Positions 1-10,625 are shown, numbered from the stretch's first letter. The stretch is 55,984 nt of DNA from Halomonas sp. PR-M31 (GCF_001039575.1 NZ_JIBT01000048.1:1-55984), one strand, 5' to 3'. Numbers and translations are program-made. The notes: a model not told the origin generated them from the sequence alone.

Positions 1-1
1 C

Positions 2-564
2 CACATGGTGCCTATCGCCAAGGGCAGTTATCGCGCCGCCGCTCCCGAGCCGCTCTCTTTTGAAGTCATGACCGCGGCCTTTCGTGAGCTGGCTGGCATT
101 CATAAGCCTCCGGCGCTGATCTGCTGCTGCTGGAGATGATGTCGATCCCGGCGCGCATGGCGGCGATGTTCGATGCCTTGGGCGATACTCCGCTGCCGGT
201 CTGGTGCGGCATGTCCGCGGCCAGAGATGAGCAGAACGGTCTATGTTCCTGGCATGAGCAAACCACGTCCTTCAGCGACATCGTCGATCTGGCAGCCCGC
301 CAGCAGTTTGATGTGCTAGGCATCATGCATACGAGCGCCGAGCTCATCGAAGATGCCCTCACCATCCTGGGTGAAAGACACCAAGGCCTGCTCATGGCCT
401 ATCCGGATTCCGGCTATCTGGAAATGCCCCATTGGCGTTTCGTGGATACCATCACGCCTGAGCGCTTTGCGCAATTTGCCCGGCAATGGCACGACGCGGG
501 GGCACAGATCATCGGCGGCTGCTGCGGATTGGGCCCGGAGCACATCGCGGCGATCTCGTCCTGA
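2..564 (+). CDS. Homocysteine S-methyltransferase family protein, C-terminal part, frameshifted
   Basis: The gene enters from the left edge, so only its last part is present. The carboxy end has the GGCCG motif followed by GPEHI, which in this Zn-dependent methyltransferase family supplies two of the zinc-binding cysteines. The other usual zinc cysteine (GVNC-type motif) appears as GIMHT, so this is a divergent subfamily or a different ligand set. The reading frame is broken near position 106: codons run in frame from position 2 up to about HK at 101-106, then continue one base earlier as ASGADLLLLEM. One inserted G would restore the expected GADLLLLEM stretch. I treat this as a probable sequence error. 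Function (methyl transfer to homocysteine or a related thiol) comes from the family only. Confidence 0.75.
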
Positions 565-661
565 CTCGACGGCAGTGGCCTTCGATGCGGCTCGACGACC
601 TCAGGCCATAGCTGCAAGAATAGCACCAGCAGAAAATCATTAACGTGATAAGGAAATCCGC

Positions 662-1708
662 ATGCAATCCGATAACCAAGCCGACAATCAGAACACAACC
701 AATCGTCAGGTGCTGTTGGTCAAACGCCCCCAAGGCACGCCGACCCTTGACGACTTCAAGGTGGTGGACGCGGAGGTACCCACCCCGGGCGATGGCGAGA
801 TGCTGATTCAGACGCTGTATCTGTCCGTGGACCCGGGCATGCGCAGCATGATGGAGGAGGGCAAGTCCCATACCACGGCCTTCGAGCTGAACAAGCCGCT
901 GACCGGGCGCTCCGTGGGGCGGGTGGTTGAGTCGAATTTAAAAGACTTCGCCGAAGGCGACTATGTCTACGAACGACTTGGCTGGCAGCACTATTCCGTC
1001 TCCGATGGCAGCCAGGCGCAGAAAGTCGACCCGGACGTGGCGCCGCTTTCCACCTATCTTGGCATGGTTGGCGTTCCGGGGTTCTGTGGCTATTTCGGCA
1101 TGCTGGATATCGGCAAACCGGAAAAAGGCCAGACCGTGGTGGTATCCGGGGCCGCCGGCGCAGTGGGCATGACCGCCGGGCAGATTGCCAAGATGCAGGG
1201 ATGCCGCGTAGTGGGCACCGCCGGTTCCCAGGAGAAGATCGACTATCTGCGTGACGAGCTAGGCTTCGATGATGTCATCAACTACAAGACCGCGAAGGAT
1301 TTGAAGCAGGCGCTGAGCGATGCCTGCCCGGACGGCATCGACGTGTACTTCGACAATGTCGGCGGCGAGATCACCCAGGCGGCAATGGCGCTGATCAACT
1401 ACCACGCCCGCATCGTGGTGTGCGGGCAGACCTCTCAGTATAACGACGCCTCCTCCGATAACGGCGCCATTGCCCCGCAGCTTTTGATCAAGAACAGCGC
1501 CATGATGAAAGGTTTCGTGGTGTACGACTATCAGGACAGAAACGACGAGGCCATCGAACATCTGGGTCAATGGATCAAGCAGGGCAAGCTGCACTACAAG
1601 GAGAACGTCGTCGATGGCCTGGATAACGCCCCTCAGGCTTTCATCGATTTGTTCTCCGGCAAGAGTTTCGGCAAGCAGCTGGTCAGAGTCGTGAAGAACG
1701 ATCAATAG
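662..1708 (+). CDS. NADP-dependent oxidoreductase (zinc-free MDR family, CurA-like)
   Basis: The 348-residue protein belongs to the zinc-independent medium-chain dehydrogenase/reductase family that includes leukotriene B4 12-hydroxydehydrogenases and curcumin reductase CurA. These reduce the double bond of enones using NADPH. The N-terminal half is the GroES-like substrate domain. The Rossmann motif AAGAVGMTAGQ lies near residues 160-170, and no zinc-binding cysteine cluster is visible. The start ATG follows an AAGGAAAT ribosome-binding site. A strong hairpin lies directly downstream and the next gene is convergent, so it is probably a single-gene unit. The natural substrate cannot be read from the sequence. 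Confidence 0.85.
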   Translation: MQSDNQADNQNTTNRQVLLVKRPQGTPTLDDFKVVDAEVPTPGDGEMLIQTLYLSVDPGMRSMMEEGKSHTTAFELNKPLTGRSVGRVVESNLKDFAEGDYVYERLGWQHYSVSDGSQAQKVDPDVAPLSTYLGMVGVPGFCGYFGMLDIGKPEKGQTVVVSGAAGAVGMTAGQIAKMQGCRVVGTAGSQEKIDYLRDELGFDDVINYKTAKDLKQALSDACPDGIDVYFDNVGGEITQAAMALINYHARIVVCGQTSQYNDASSDNGAIAPQLLIKNSAMMKGFVVYDYQDRNDEAIEHLGQWIKQGKLHYKENVVDGLDNAPQAFIDLFSGKSFGKQLVRVVKNDQ

Positions 1709-1715
1709 GTTTGTC

Positions 1716-1750
1716 AGCGCTGCTCTCTTCAGGCAAGAGAGCGGCGCTTT
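1716..1750. terminator. Hairpin terminator between convergent genes
   Basis: A 14-bp stem (left arm 1716-1729, right arm 1735-1748, one G-T type mismatch) with a 5-base loop lies between the oxidoreductase stop and the stop of the convergent symporter. It probably terminates both transcripts. Confidence 0.7.
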
Positions 1751-1753
1751 GCG

Positions 1754-3367
1754 TTAAATAAAGACCGTCAACAAATACAAGAACACCATGGTGGCGAAAA
1801 AGAACACCACCAGCAGCCAGCTGATAGGGTCCACCTTGCCAGGGATTCGGTACCAGCCGTCTTCCTTGGCGGCCAGGCCATGGTCCCGGTACATCTGCTT
1901 CTGGCCCTTGATGGTATAGGGCGAAAGCTCGCTCTGACGACCGTCGAGCAGCAGGCTGGCGCCAATGGAGATCGGCACGTTGACGATCGCGGCAATGGCA
2001 CAGTACCAGGGCCAGGCGATGTCGGTTTGCGTGGCCGCGATCCAGACCGCCACAAAGCCCGCCACGACCCCGATCAAAAGCCCGCGCTCGCTGGTGTGCC
2101 GAGAGAAGAAGCCCAGCGCGTACATGCTCAGCTTGGCGCCGACAAAATAAGAGCCGACTTTTGTCAGAAGCTGCAGCACCGAGCCTTCGGTCTGAGCGAA
2201 AAGCATCGCCGGTAGAATGATCAGGATGGCCCAGCCCACGGTGAACCAGCGTGAGGCCTTTAGATAATGGCTCGTGGGCGCGCCTTTCTTGAAGTACTTC
2301 TCGTAGAAATCCAGGCTGGTCACTGTCGCCAGGGAGTTGAGCGCCGAGTCCATGCTGGAAAGAGACGCGGCAATCACGGCGGCGGTGATAACGCCCACCA
2401 GGCCGGGCAGGGCGCAGTCCGCGGCGAACTGCAGCACGATAGTGTTGCTGTTTTCGAACGCCCGCCCATCGTAGTAGCTGTAGAACAGAACCCCCAGCAG
2501 CAGGAACAGGAAGTAGATGAAAAAGGCGGCAAATCCCATCAAGAGAAAGGATTTTTTAGCGTCGCCGATATTCTTGGCGGCAAGGGCGCGCTGCACCACC
2601 ATCTGATTGGCGCCGTAAACCGTGGTGTGATAAAGCACCATAGCGATCACCCCGGACCAGACCGTTGCCTCGACGGTGGGGTCGAAGGAGAAGTCCAGGA
2701 TGTTCAGCTTGCCCTGGGCCTTGAGATCCTCGAGGGTCGAGACCAGTGACTGAGGCAGACGATCCAGCAGAAAATAGAAGATGACGACGGCGCCTATCAC
2801 CAAAATCACCGCCTGCACCACATCGGTCCAGATCACCGCGCTGATCCCGCCCATCAGGGTATAGACTAGGGCGATCACCGTGATGACCACAATGGCAACG
2901 TTCACGTCCACGCCGGTGATGAAGCTCAGCACGAGGGCGGTGGCATAAAGCACCGCCGCAGAAGAAAGGGTCTGGGTAGCCATGAAGATCAGCGACATGA
3001 CAGCCCGGGCCTTCTTGCCGAAACGACGCTCCTGATACTCATAGATCGAGGCCACGCCGCTGTTGTAGAAGAAGGGCAAAAAGAACGTGATGACCAGAAA
3101 TACCACCAGCGGGTAGTTGATCTGAATCATCATGACGCCAAGCCCGCTGCCATAGGACCAGGCCGGGCCGCCCAAAAACGACATCGCGCTGACATAGGTC
3201 GCCAGCACCGACAGGCCGATCGCCCACCAAGGAATGGTTTTTCTGCCTATATAGTAGTCCTCGGCACTCTCCACCTTTCTGCTCAGCACCCAGCCCATGA
3301 TCAGATTACCGATGAGATAAACGATCAGGATCGTCCAGTTGAGTACTCCAAAGCCTTCCATTGGCAT
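1754..3367 (-). CDS. Sodium:solute symporter (SSS family)
   Basis: The protein has 537 residues with about 13 predicted membrane segments, the usual size for the SSS (SLC5) family, which moves a solute inward with Na+. Family landmarks are the early SGATY-like ATYVSAMSFLGGPAWSYGSG region (near residues 56-75), the GGISAVIWTDVVQ helix and the SMDSALNSLATV stretch that forms the Na2 site in homologues. The substrate is not evident; this subgroup includes sugar, sialate and carboxylate carriers. It is transcribed alone, divergently from the HAD-like gene, across a 405-bp spacer. Confidence 0.85.
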   Translation of the reverse strand: MPMEGFGVLNWTILIVYLIGNLIMGWVLSRKVESAEDYYIGRKTIPWWAIGLSVLATYVSAMSFLGGPAWSYGSGLGVMMIQINYPLVVFLVITFFLPFFYNSGVASIYEYQERRFGKKARAVMSLIFMATQTLSSAAVLYATALVLSFITGVDVNVAIVVITVIALVYTLMGGISAVIWTDVVQAVILVIGAVVIFYFLLDRLPQSLVSTLEDLKAQGKLNILDFSFDPTVEATVWSGVIAMVLYHTTVYGANQMVVQRALAAKNIGDAKKSFLLMGFAAFFIYFLFLLLGVLFYSYYDGRAFENSNTIVLQFAADCALPGLVGVITAAVIAASLSSMDSALNSLATVTSLDFYEKYFKKGAPTSHYLKASRWFTVGWAILIILPAMLFAQTEGSVLQLLTKVGSYFVGAKLSMYALGFFSRHTSERGLLIGVVAGFVAVWIAATQTDIAWPWYCAIAAIVNVPISIGASLLLDGRQSELSPYTIKGQKQMYRDHGLAAKEDGWYRIPGKVDPISWLLVVFFFATMVFLYLLTVFI

Positions 3368-3772
3368 TTACCTTTCAATATGATCGCAAGTTATGAGGCA
3401 AAATCGATACGAATATTATACAGACATTGGCTCTCAGTACAGTTCTCCAAAAGGCCTCTATAAGGCTTGCGGTAAAATTGTCGGCCTATTGTATCGGCGA
3501 GTTCTGCATCTTCCGTGGCCTATAGCCTGATCGAAGCAAAATATTTGTCTAGGTTTTGTATAGGTTTTTTACTACGCTAGTGAAAAGAAATGATAGCCTT
3601 GTGTCATCAGCTGGCTATGCTGCTAGGGGTAAGCCTTCATCGCTTTCATCGTTATACGTACCTACAGTAGCGCAGATAGCGTACGAATCGACGCTCGATT
3701 CAGAAACGGCTTTCAATGTACGCTCCAAATAACCTAATCCCCACTCTCACTAACTGTTTTGGACAATCATCT
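3368..3772. other. Non-coding spacer between divergent genes
   Basis: No convincing gene lies here. The stretch is A+T-richer than its flanks and must hold promoters for both divergent genes. An 11-bp-spaced direct repeat of TAGGTTTT (3550-3557 and 3561-3568) could be a regulator site. I cannot assign a regulator or a clear -35/-10 pair. Confidence 0.5.
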
Positions 3773-4447
3773 ATGACTCCCACCGCGCTATTCATCGGAT
3801 CGATCGGCGTACTGGCAGAAACATCAGACATTCAACGCCGTGCCTACAATCAGGCCCTGGAAGAAGCCGGTCTCGACTGGCACTGGGATGCAGACACCTA
3901 TCGTGACTTGCTTACCGATTCCGGCGGGCGCAAGCGTCTTGCTCGTCTCAGCGAGAAAACGAATGCCAATCTCAGTGAGCATGACATCGAAAAGATTCAT
4001 GCAAGAAAGACGGAACTTGCCTGTCGGGAAATCACGGAAGGCGGTATCACGCTGCGCCCCGGGGTTGCCGATTTGATCAAGCGTGCGCTGTCCCAAGGTC
4101 TCAAACTAGCCCTGGTGACAACCACCTACCGGGCCAATATCGACGCCATTGCAACGGCGGCGGGCGAGGATTTGCCCCTGTCGAAATTCAGCGCAGTGCT
4201 CACTAGAGACGACTGCGATGAAACGAAGCCTGCGCCGGATATCTACCTCTCGGCGCTCGATCGTCTTGGGGTGGAAAGCGCCAGTGTGATGACCATAGAA
4301 GATAGCGCTCCTTCCGTTCATGCAGCGAAGCAGGCGGGTATCTACACGATCGCAACACCCGGTGAATTCACCAATCAACAGGATTTCAGTGAGGCGGACC
4401 AACGGCTGACGTCGCTTGACGGCATTGAGCTGACAATTCCTGGATAA
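3773..4447 (+). CDS. HAD-superfamily CbbY-like protein lacking the catalytic aspartates
   Basis: The 224-residue protein aligns along its length with HAD-IA phosphatases of the CbbY/beta-phosphoglucomutase type. Motif II (LALVTTT), motif III lysine (DETKPAPDIY) and the motif IV acidic pair (TIEDSAPSV) are all visible. Motif I, normally DxDGxL with the nucleophile Asp, reads IGSIGVL at residues 8-14, so both aspartates are replaced (Gly9 and Ile11). By known HAD chemistry it should not form the aspartyl-phosphate. I chose the ATG at 3773 because homology to the family begins there; an upstream in-frame ATG at 3716 would add 19 non-conserved residues. A terminator hairpin follows. It may be a binding or regulatory protein, or use different chemistry. 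Confidence 0.75.
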   Translation: MTPTALFIGSIGVLAETSDIQRRAYNQALEEAGLDWHWDADTYRDLLTDSGGRKRLARLSEKTNANLSEHDIEKIHARKTELACREITEGGITLRPGVADLIKRALSQGLKLALVTTTYRANIDAIATAAGEDLPLSKFSAVLTRDDCDETKPAPDIYLSALDRLGVESASVMTIEDSAPSVHAAKQAGIYTIATPGEFTNQQDFSEADQRLTSLDGIELTIPG

Positions 4448-4476
4448 GCAGCCTTTTGCCGCAATATCGATGCATT

Positions 4477-4509
4477 CGGCCTTTATGGCACTCAACCAAA
4501 GGCCGTTTT
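4477..4509 (+). terminator. Rho-independent terminator after the HAD-like gene
   Basis: An 8-bp stem CGGCCTTT / AAAGGCCG (4477-4484 and 4498-4505) is followed by four T residues. Confidence 0.65.
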
Positions 4510-4611
4510 CACAAGCAATTTTTTATCGAATTACCTAAAACGTCTTGTGATAAAACGCATGCGCTAGTCAGAAGCCTATACGTTCACGATAACTCAAGGG
4601 AATGATTTATC

Positions 4612-5646
4612 ATGTCGAAACTCTGCATTCTTCACCTGGTCGGCTCTGCTACCGATCAGTTCTACTGCGATCTGTCGCGCTTCTACGCCCGCAGCTGCCT
4701 CGACGCCATCGCGGACGTTTCTCGCTATACCTTTCATATCGCCTATGTCACCCCGGACAAACAATGGCGCTTTCCCGTTTCTCTTGATGACTCGGACATT
4801 GCTGCAGCCAAGACACGTTCTTTGGCCGAGGCCGTCGAGTATCTGTCGCAGCAGCAGATCGACATTGCCTTGCCACAGATGTTCTGCCCCTCGGGGATGA
4901 CCAACTATCGCTCGCTGCTGGACCTGCTCGATATCCCCTATGTCGGCAATACGCCGGGGGTGATGGCGCTGACAACGGACAAGGCCAAGGCCAAGGCAGT
5001 CGTGGCCGCCGCCGGAGTGGCGGTGCCGGAAAGCGAGCTGCTGCGCCGAGGTGACACGCCCAGCTTCACTCCTCCCGTGGTCGTCAAGCCAACCCAGGCC
5101 GACAACTCCCTGGGCGTGACTCTGGTCAAGCATGAGAGTGACTACGGCCCAGCGCTCGAGGCAGCCTTTGCGGACTCTGATGAAGTATTGGTCGAGCGCT
5201 TCATCGAGCTGGGGCGGGAAGTGCGTTGCGGCATCGTCGTGCAGCAAGGGGAGCTGATTTGCCTGCCGCTTGAGGAGTACCGCATGGATGCCGAGTCTCA
5301 TCCCATTCGCGCCTACTCCAGCAAGCTCAAGGAGGACGAGCAGGGGGGGCTTGCGTTCGCCGGCAAGGACAGCACCCAAACCTGGCTGGTAGGCGGTGAT
5401 GATCCAGATGTGTCTCGGGTGTGGGAAGCGGCGAAGCAGAGTCATCTGGCCTTGGGCTGTCGTCACTACAGCCTGTTCGATTTTCGTATCGATGCCCAAG
5501 GTAAGCCCTGGTTTTTAGAGGCCGGGTTGTACTGCTCATTCGCACCCAAAAGCGTCATTTCCACCATGATGAACGCGACGGGAACAGAGGTAAGCACCTT
5601 TTTCGAGCAGATGGTAAATGAGGTTCTTTCCACGCGGGGCGGCTGA
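4612..5646 (+). CDS. ATP-grasp ligase of the D-alanine-D-alanine ligase family
   Basis: The 344-residue protein has the D-Ala-D-Ala ligase ATP-grasp architecture: an N-terminal domain with PQMFCPSGMTNYRSLLDLL, then the PYVGNTPGVMALTTDKAKAK segment near residue 110, then the ATP-binding lysine region VVVKPTQADNSLGVTLV and the carboxy metal/substrate segment ending in WFLEAG. The usual carboxy-terminal EVNTLPG signature is altered to FLEAGLY, and the gene is far from any cell-wall cluster. The substrate may therefore be another amino acid or carboxylate, not the cell-wall dipeptide. It is flanked by terminators on both sides, so it is monocistronic. Confidence 0.75.
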   Translation: MSKLCILHLVGSATDQFYCDLSRFYARSCLDAIADVSRYTFHIAYVTPDKQWRFPVSLDDSDIAAAKTRSLAEAVEYLSQQQIDIALPQMFCPSGMTNYRSLLDLLDIPYVGNTPGVMALTTDKAKAKAVVAAAGVAVPESELLRRGDTPSFTPPVVVKPTQADNSLGVTLVKHESDYGPALEAAFADSDEVLVERFIELGREVRCGIVVQQGELICLPLEEYRMDAESHPIRAYSSKLKEDEQGGLAFAGKDSTQTWLVGGDDPDVSRVWEAAKQSHLALGCRHYSLFDFRIDAQGKPWFLEAGLYCSFAPKSVISTMMNATGTEVSTFFEQMVNEVLSTRGG

Positions 5647-5663
5647 TTCCTGGGCGGGTTATC

Positions 5664-5696
5664 ACAAAGCGCGGCCCTTGCTTGGCCGCGCTTTGT
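5664..5696. terminator. Bidirectional hairpin terminator
   Basis: A perfect 13-bp stem (5664-5676 with 5684-5696) and 7-base loop lies between the ATP-grasp gene and the convergent SnoaL-like gene. Confidence 0.75.
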
Positions 5697-5736
5697 ATTG
5701 GGTTGGTAATCAGGACATCAAAGAAGGGATTGCTAG

Positions 5737-6738
5737 CTATGCCGGTGCCTGGGCGCTGCCTGCTTGACGCTTTTCCATGCGCCCCAGCACATCGACACCG
5801 AGCTGACGGTAGATATCCAGCAGATCGATCAAGACCCAGTTCTCCACCAGCAGGTCACCCTCGCGCCGCCACCAATCCATCACGCTCATGGTGATTTCCC
5901 GGTTCGTGGCCGGGAGGCCAAGCCAGTCGCCTCCGCTGTGGGTGCCGCGCATCGAGGGTACGCCGCTAGACACCGCGTAGTTGCCTTCGGCAAAACGAAT
6001 ATCCGTGACCACGGCACGGTCGGGAAAGGCCATCACGAAGTCACGCTGATGGCCCTGCTGAAACCCTGCAATACCCCGAGTGGTACCGATACCGCAGGGG
6101 CCATACCAGTTCATGCTGGGGTGCCAGAAGCGCTCGATCGCCATGGATTCCAGCGTCTTGCCGTCGAACTCGCCAAGCCCTGCCAGCATGTCATCGACCA
6201 GTGTCAGCGTCTTCTTCGAGGCATCAAGCGGCTGGGCGTCCTGCAGCAGTCCATCCTGGGTCGCCGGGCCGGGCACGGGCAGTTCGCTACCCAGGCTTGG
6301 CGGCAGCGGATTGACTCCTGCCTGAGTCATCAGCATGGGAATGTCGATCAGGATTTGCGCCTCGGTCAGTCCTGAATCGCTGACGCGATAGACCTCGCCA
6401 AAACGCAGCGTCGCGCGCTGATTCGTTGCGGGAATGCCCAGCCAGGACTTACGAAAGCTCATCTCGTAGTGGCCGGTGATGCCGACCCAGACAGCGCCTT
6501 CGTCTTCACCGGTGACCATGATGTCCTCCCGGCGGGCGATATCGGGAAAGCTTGCAAACAGCGGCTCGTAATAATGCTGGGTAGCACCGTCGCGATCCTG
6601 ATTGTCGAACGGATAGGCGATCTTGAAGCTCGCCTCTGCCGGCCAGTGTTGCGCCATGACCGCCTGTAAATCGGCGCCGGGGGTGAAAAGTGCCTGCAGC
6701 CACTGCCGCACGCATTGTTTGGCTTCTTGAGTTTCCAT
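5737..6738 (-). CDS. Protein with two tandem SnoaL-like (NTF2-fold) domains
   Basis: The 333-residue protein contains two copies of an NTF2/SnoaL-type domain, roughly residues 5-150 and 175-315. Both halves repeat the pattern fasFPDIA.../mAFPDRAV... and WLGIPATNQ / WLGLPATNR, which supports an internal duplication. SnoaL-like proteins bind small hydrophobic molecules and some are cyclases or isomerases. No signal peptide is visible. The start follows an AAGGATG site. It is the gene next downstream of nirF on the same strand, 132 bp away, so it may be cotranscribed with nirCF, but nothing shows a role in denitrification. Confidence 0.7.
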   Translation of the reverse strand: METQEAKQCVRQWLQALFTPGADLQAVMAQHWPAEASFKIAYPFDNQDRDGATQHYYEPLFASFPDIARREDIMVTGEDEGAVWVGITGHYEMSFRKSWLGIPATNQRATLRFGEVYRVSDSGLTEAQILIDIPMLMTQAGVNPLPPSLGSELPVPGPATQDGLLQDAQPLDASKKTLTLVDDMLAGLGEFDGKTLESMAIERFWHPSMNWYGPCGIGTTRGIAGFQQGHQRDFVMAFPDRAVVTDIRFAEGNYAVSSGVPSMRGTHSGGDWLGLPATNREITMSVMDWWRREGDLLVENWVLIDLLDIYRQLGVDVLGRMEKRQAGSAQAPA

Positions 6739-6870
6739 GAATCATCCTTGTTTTCACTACTGAAGCATCGGCTACTCAAGATGTTGAACCACATGCTGCA
6801 GGCCGTCCAGGCGCATATAGGCCGATTGCCACCAGCAGCACGTCGAATGCATGTAGAGCTTTGCTTTTCC

Positions 6871-8094
6871 TCAAAGCCCGATACGGTGCGCCCGATCGGT
6901 AAAGAAGATGCCGCTGGGGGATTTCGCGGGCAGAGTGACCAGCTCCTCGAAGGTTTCGGTATCGTAGACCTTGATCTGGTCACTGTCCCGAGCCGAGATC
7001 CACACCTGTTCGCCTCGAGGCGTAAACTCCATGTGCAATACAGACTTGCCCGGTGACAGCGTCTTGATGATCTCGCCGCTCTGGGTATCGATGACCTGCA
7101 CCACGTCGTTTTTCGGATGGGCGAAATTGACCCACACCTGGCGCTCGTCCGGGCGACTCATGACAAATACCGGCTGACCATGAACCGGGATACGATTTTC
7201 CAGCGTCCAGTCCCGAGCATTCGCTACGAGCACTTCATGATGACCCACGGCGGGGAAGTAAGCCTGGTTCCCGGCGATGGTCCATCCTTCCAGATGGGGC
7301 ATCTTGTACACCGGCAGGCGCTCTTCGCCGCGTCCATAATCAGGCAGAATGCGCTCAACGCCGCGTTCTGTGTGCCATAGATCGAGTAGCGCCAACCCGT
7401 CCTCACCGAACAGACCGGCAATGTAATAACGGCCATTGGGGCTGATCATGCCGTCGTAGGGTTTCTCGCCGATGTTGTCAAACCGAGTGATTTGCGGCGC
7501 ATCGTTCACCATATCCAGCGTCCAGATCTCACCGGCGTCGAACAGGCTAAATACGAAGTCGTTACCGGGAACGTCCACCAGACCCACGGTCTTGGAGCGT
7601 TTTGTATCGCCATTAGACGTTTGGTAAGTGGCCGGAATATTTGCCACCAGGGCAAGATCGGCGCTGTCGAAGATCTTGACGCCGCCAGGCTCATAGTTGG
7701 AAACCGCCACATAGTCGCCTTTTTGCGAGATGGCGCCCCCGATGCTGTTGCCGGATTGAATGACGCGCTCGATGATCTCCCCGGTGAGTATATCGACCTT
7801 GCTCAGGCCGCCATCACGACCGAAGACGAAGGCATAGCGCGCATCCCGGGAAAACTTCACCGACGCATGGGAAAGATCCCCAAGCCCTTCGATGCGCTTC
7901 AAGACCGCGCGCTCGCTGGTATCGACGATCAAAACACTCCCGGTAGCACGCTCTACCACCACGCCGAGATCGCCGGTACCCCGCAGCTCGGCGTCTGGTG
8001 TCAGCGTTTGGCAGCCTGCCAGCAAGGCAAACGCACTGCCGATCAATAGCGTCTTGAAAGGCAATAGCGCTTTAAACAAAGAGGACAACATCAT
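6871..8094 (-). CDS. nirF: NirF, heme d1 biosynthesis lipoprotein
   Basis: NirF is a periplasmic d1-type beta-propeller protein needed for a late step of heme d1 synthesis. The 407-residue product starts at the ATG pair at 8094, preceded by AAGGAAG. It has a signal peptide ending in the lipobox LLAGC (Cys28), indicating outer-surface membrane anchoring as reported for Pseudomonas NirF. It lacks a CxxCH motif, unlike NirS and NirN, but shares their propeller sequence, for example PxGRYYIAGLFGEDGLALLD and the terminal KSPSGIFFTDR block. It follows nirC by 16 bp and is surely cotranscribed with it. Confidence 0.92.
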   Translation of the reverse strand: MMLSSLFKALLPFKTLLIGSAFALLAGCQTLTPDAELRGTGDLGVVVERATGSVLIVDTSERAVLKRIEGLGDLSHASVKFSRDARYAFVFGRDGGLSKVDILTGEIIERVIQSGNSIGGAISQKGDYVAVSNYEPGGVKIFDSADLALVANIPATYQTSNGDTKRSKTVGLVDVPGNDFVFSLFDAGEIWTLDMVNDAPQITRFDNIGEKPYDGMISPNGRYYIAGLFGEDGLALLDLWHTERGVERILPDYGRGEERLPVYKMPHLEGWTIAGNQAYFPAVGHHEVLVANARDWTLENRIPVHGQPVFVMSRPDERQVWVNFAHPKNDVVQVIDTQSGEIIKTLSPGKSVLHMEFTPRGEQVWISARDSDQIKVYDTETFEELVTLPAKSPSGIFFTDRAHRIGL

Positions 8095-8110
8095 CGCGGG
8101 CTTCCTTGGA

Positions 8111-8434
8111 TCAGGGGGTAGGGGAATTTTTCTTGAGCTGCTTGGCAAGCCAGGCGGCGTCCTGTCGAGTCAACAGCTCAGACCAGGGCGGCATGGCGGT
8201 GCCGGGTATCCCGTGCAAGATGATGGCGGTGATGGCAGTCACGTCGTATCGCGCCATGCGCTCGGGTAGTAGCGAAGGGCCGAGGCCGCCGCCCAGGGTC
8301 ATGCCATGACAGGAGCCGCAGTCCTGATAGAGCAATGTTTCAAGCTCCGTCTGCCGATTTGGAGGAGGGTCCGCTACCGCGCCGAATGCCACTAGCAAAA
8401 GCAACGACGCGATTCCCCAGTGGCGATAACGCAT
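8111..8434 (-). CDS. nirC: NirC, small periplasmic c-type cytochrome
   Basis: The 107-residue mono-heme cytochrome has a signal peptide (about residues 1-21) and a heme c site CGSCH at 39-43, with a Met ligand candidate in GTAMPPW. In known nirS clusters NirC serves as electron donor to NirS or accepts electrons in d1 maturation with NirN. I chose the ATG at 8434 because a GCGAGGC ribosome site precedes it at the right distance; a TTG 15 bases upstream is possible. It is the first gene of the leftward nirC-nirF unit, facing nirS across a 337-bp control region. Confidence 0.88.
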   Translation of the reverse strand: MRYRHWGIASLLLLVAFGAVADPPPNRQTELETLLYQDCGSCHGMTLGGGLGPSLLPERMARYDVTAITAIILHGIPGTAMPPWSELLTRQDAAWLAKQLKKNSPTP

Positions 8435-8467
8435 GTACAAGCCTCGCAAAAGTAAAAGTGCGTTTAA

Positions 8468-8478
8468 TATGCATGTTC
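8468..8478 (-). promoter_or_regulatory. Possible NsrR-type half site upstream of nirC
   Basis: The bases AATATGCATGT are close to one half of the NsrR consensus (AAGATGYATTT); the other half is poorly conserved. A second ATGCAT-centred palindrome, AAATGCATTT, lies at 8636-8645 on the nirS side. Weak evidence, noted because a good NsrR site precedes nnrS. Confidence 0.3.
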
Positions 8479-8508
8479 AAAGTTTCACATCGTTTAACGA
8501 GATAAATC

Positions 8509-8522
8509 TTGACTCCGATCAA
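8509..8522. promoter_or_regulatory. FNR/Dnr-type binding site in the nirC-nirS control region
   Basis: TTGACTCCGATCAA matches the FNR/Anr/Dnr dyad TTGAT-N4-ATCAA at 9 of 10 conserved positions. It lies 81 bp upstream of the nirC start and about 256 bp upstream of nirS. Sites of this type activate nir genes under low oxygen and NO in Pseudomonas and relatives. The rest of the 337-bp spacer (8435-8771) has no gene. Confidence 0.75.
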
Positions 8523-8729
8523 TAACGCCCCGGTTGAGCGCTGTCAGGATTATTCCAGTAAAACCAGGAGAAAAAGACCGATAAACAAGCTGATTCGTAT
8601 GCTGAAAAAATCGTTTTTCCAATAAGAAGTAAATTAAATGCATTTTAGTCAGCGGATTTAATATCCAGTGAAAAGGTACTGTTCTCTGGCTTACGTCCGC
8701 ACCGAACAACAACGCATGTGGCCTGGTGA

Positions 8730-10556
<1,827 letters not shown>

Positions 10557-10579
10557 GGAAACCGCTAGCAAAAGAAAGG

Positions 10580-10600
10580 CGGGCCGCAAGGCCCGTCCTA
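10580..10600 (+). repeat. REP-like hairpin between nirS and nirD
   Basis: A perfect hairpin CGGCCG-class stem, CGGGCC-GCAA-GGCCCG (10580-10595), is followed by TCCTA. The same 'hairpin then CCTAC' layout recurs in the cluster between parE and parC. It has no T-run, so it is more likely an mRNA-stabilising or processing element than a terminator. Confidence 0.6.
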
Positions 10601-10625
10601 CCAATATCAACAGTGAGCTGTGCCG

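Noticed and set aside
3716-3772. Upstream ATG start for the HAD-like gene
   Set aside because: The added 19 residues are not family-like and no ribosome site precedes 3716.
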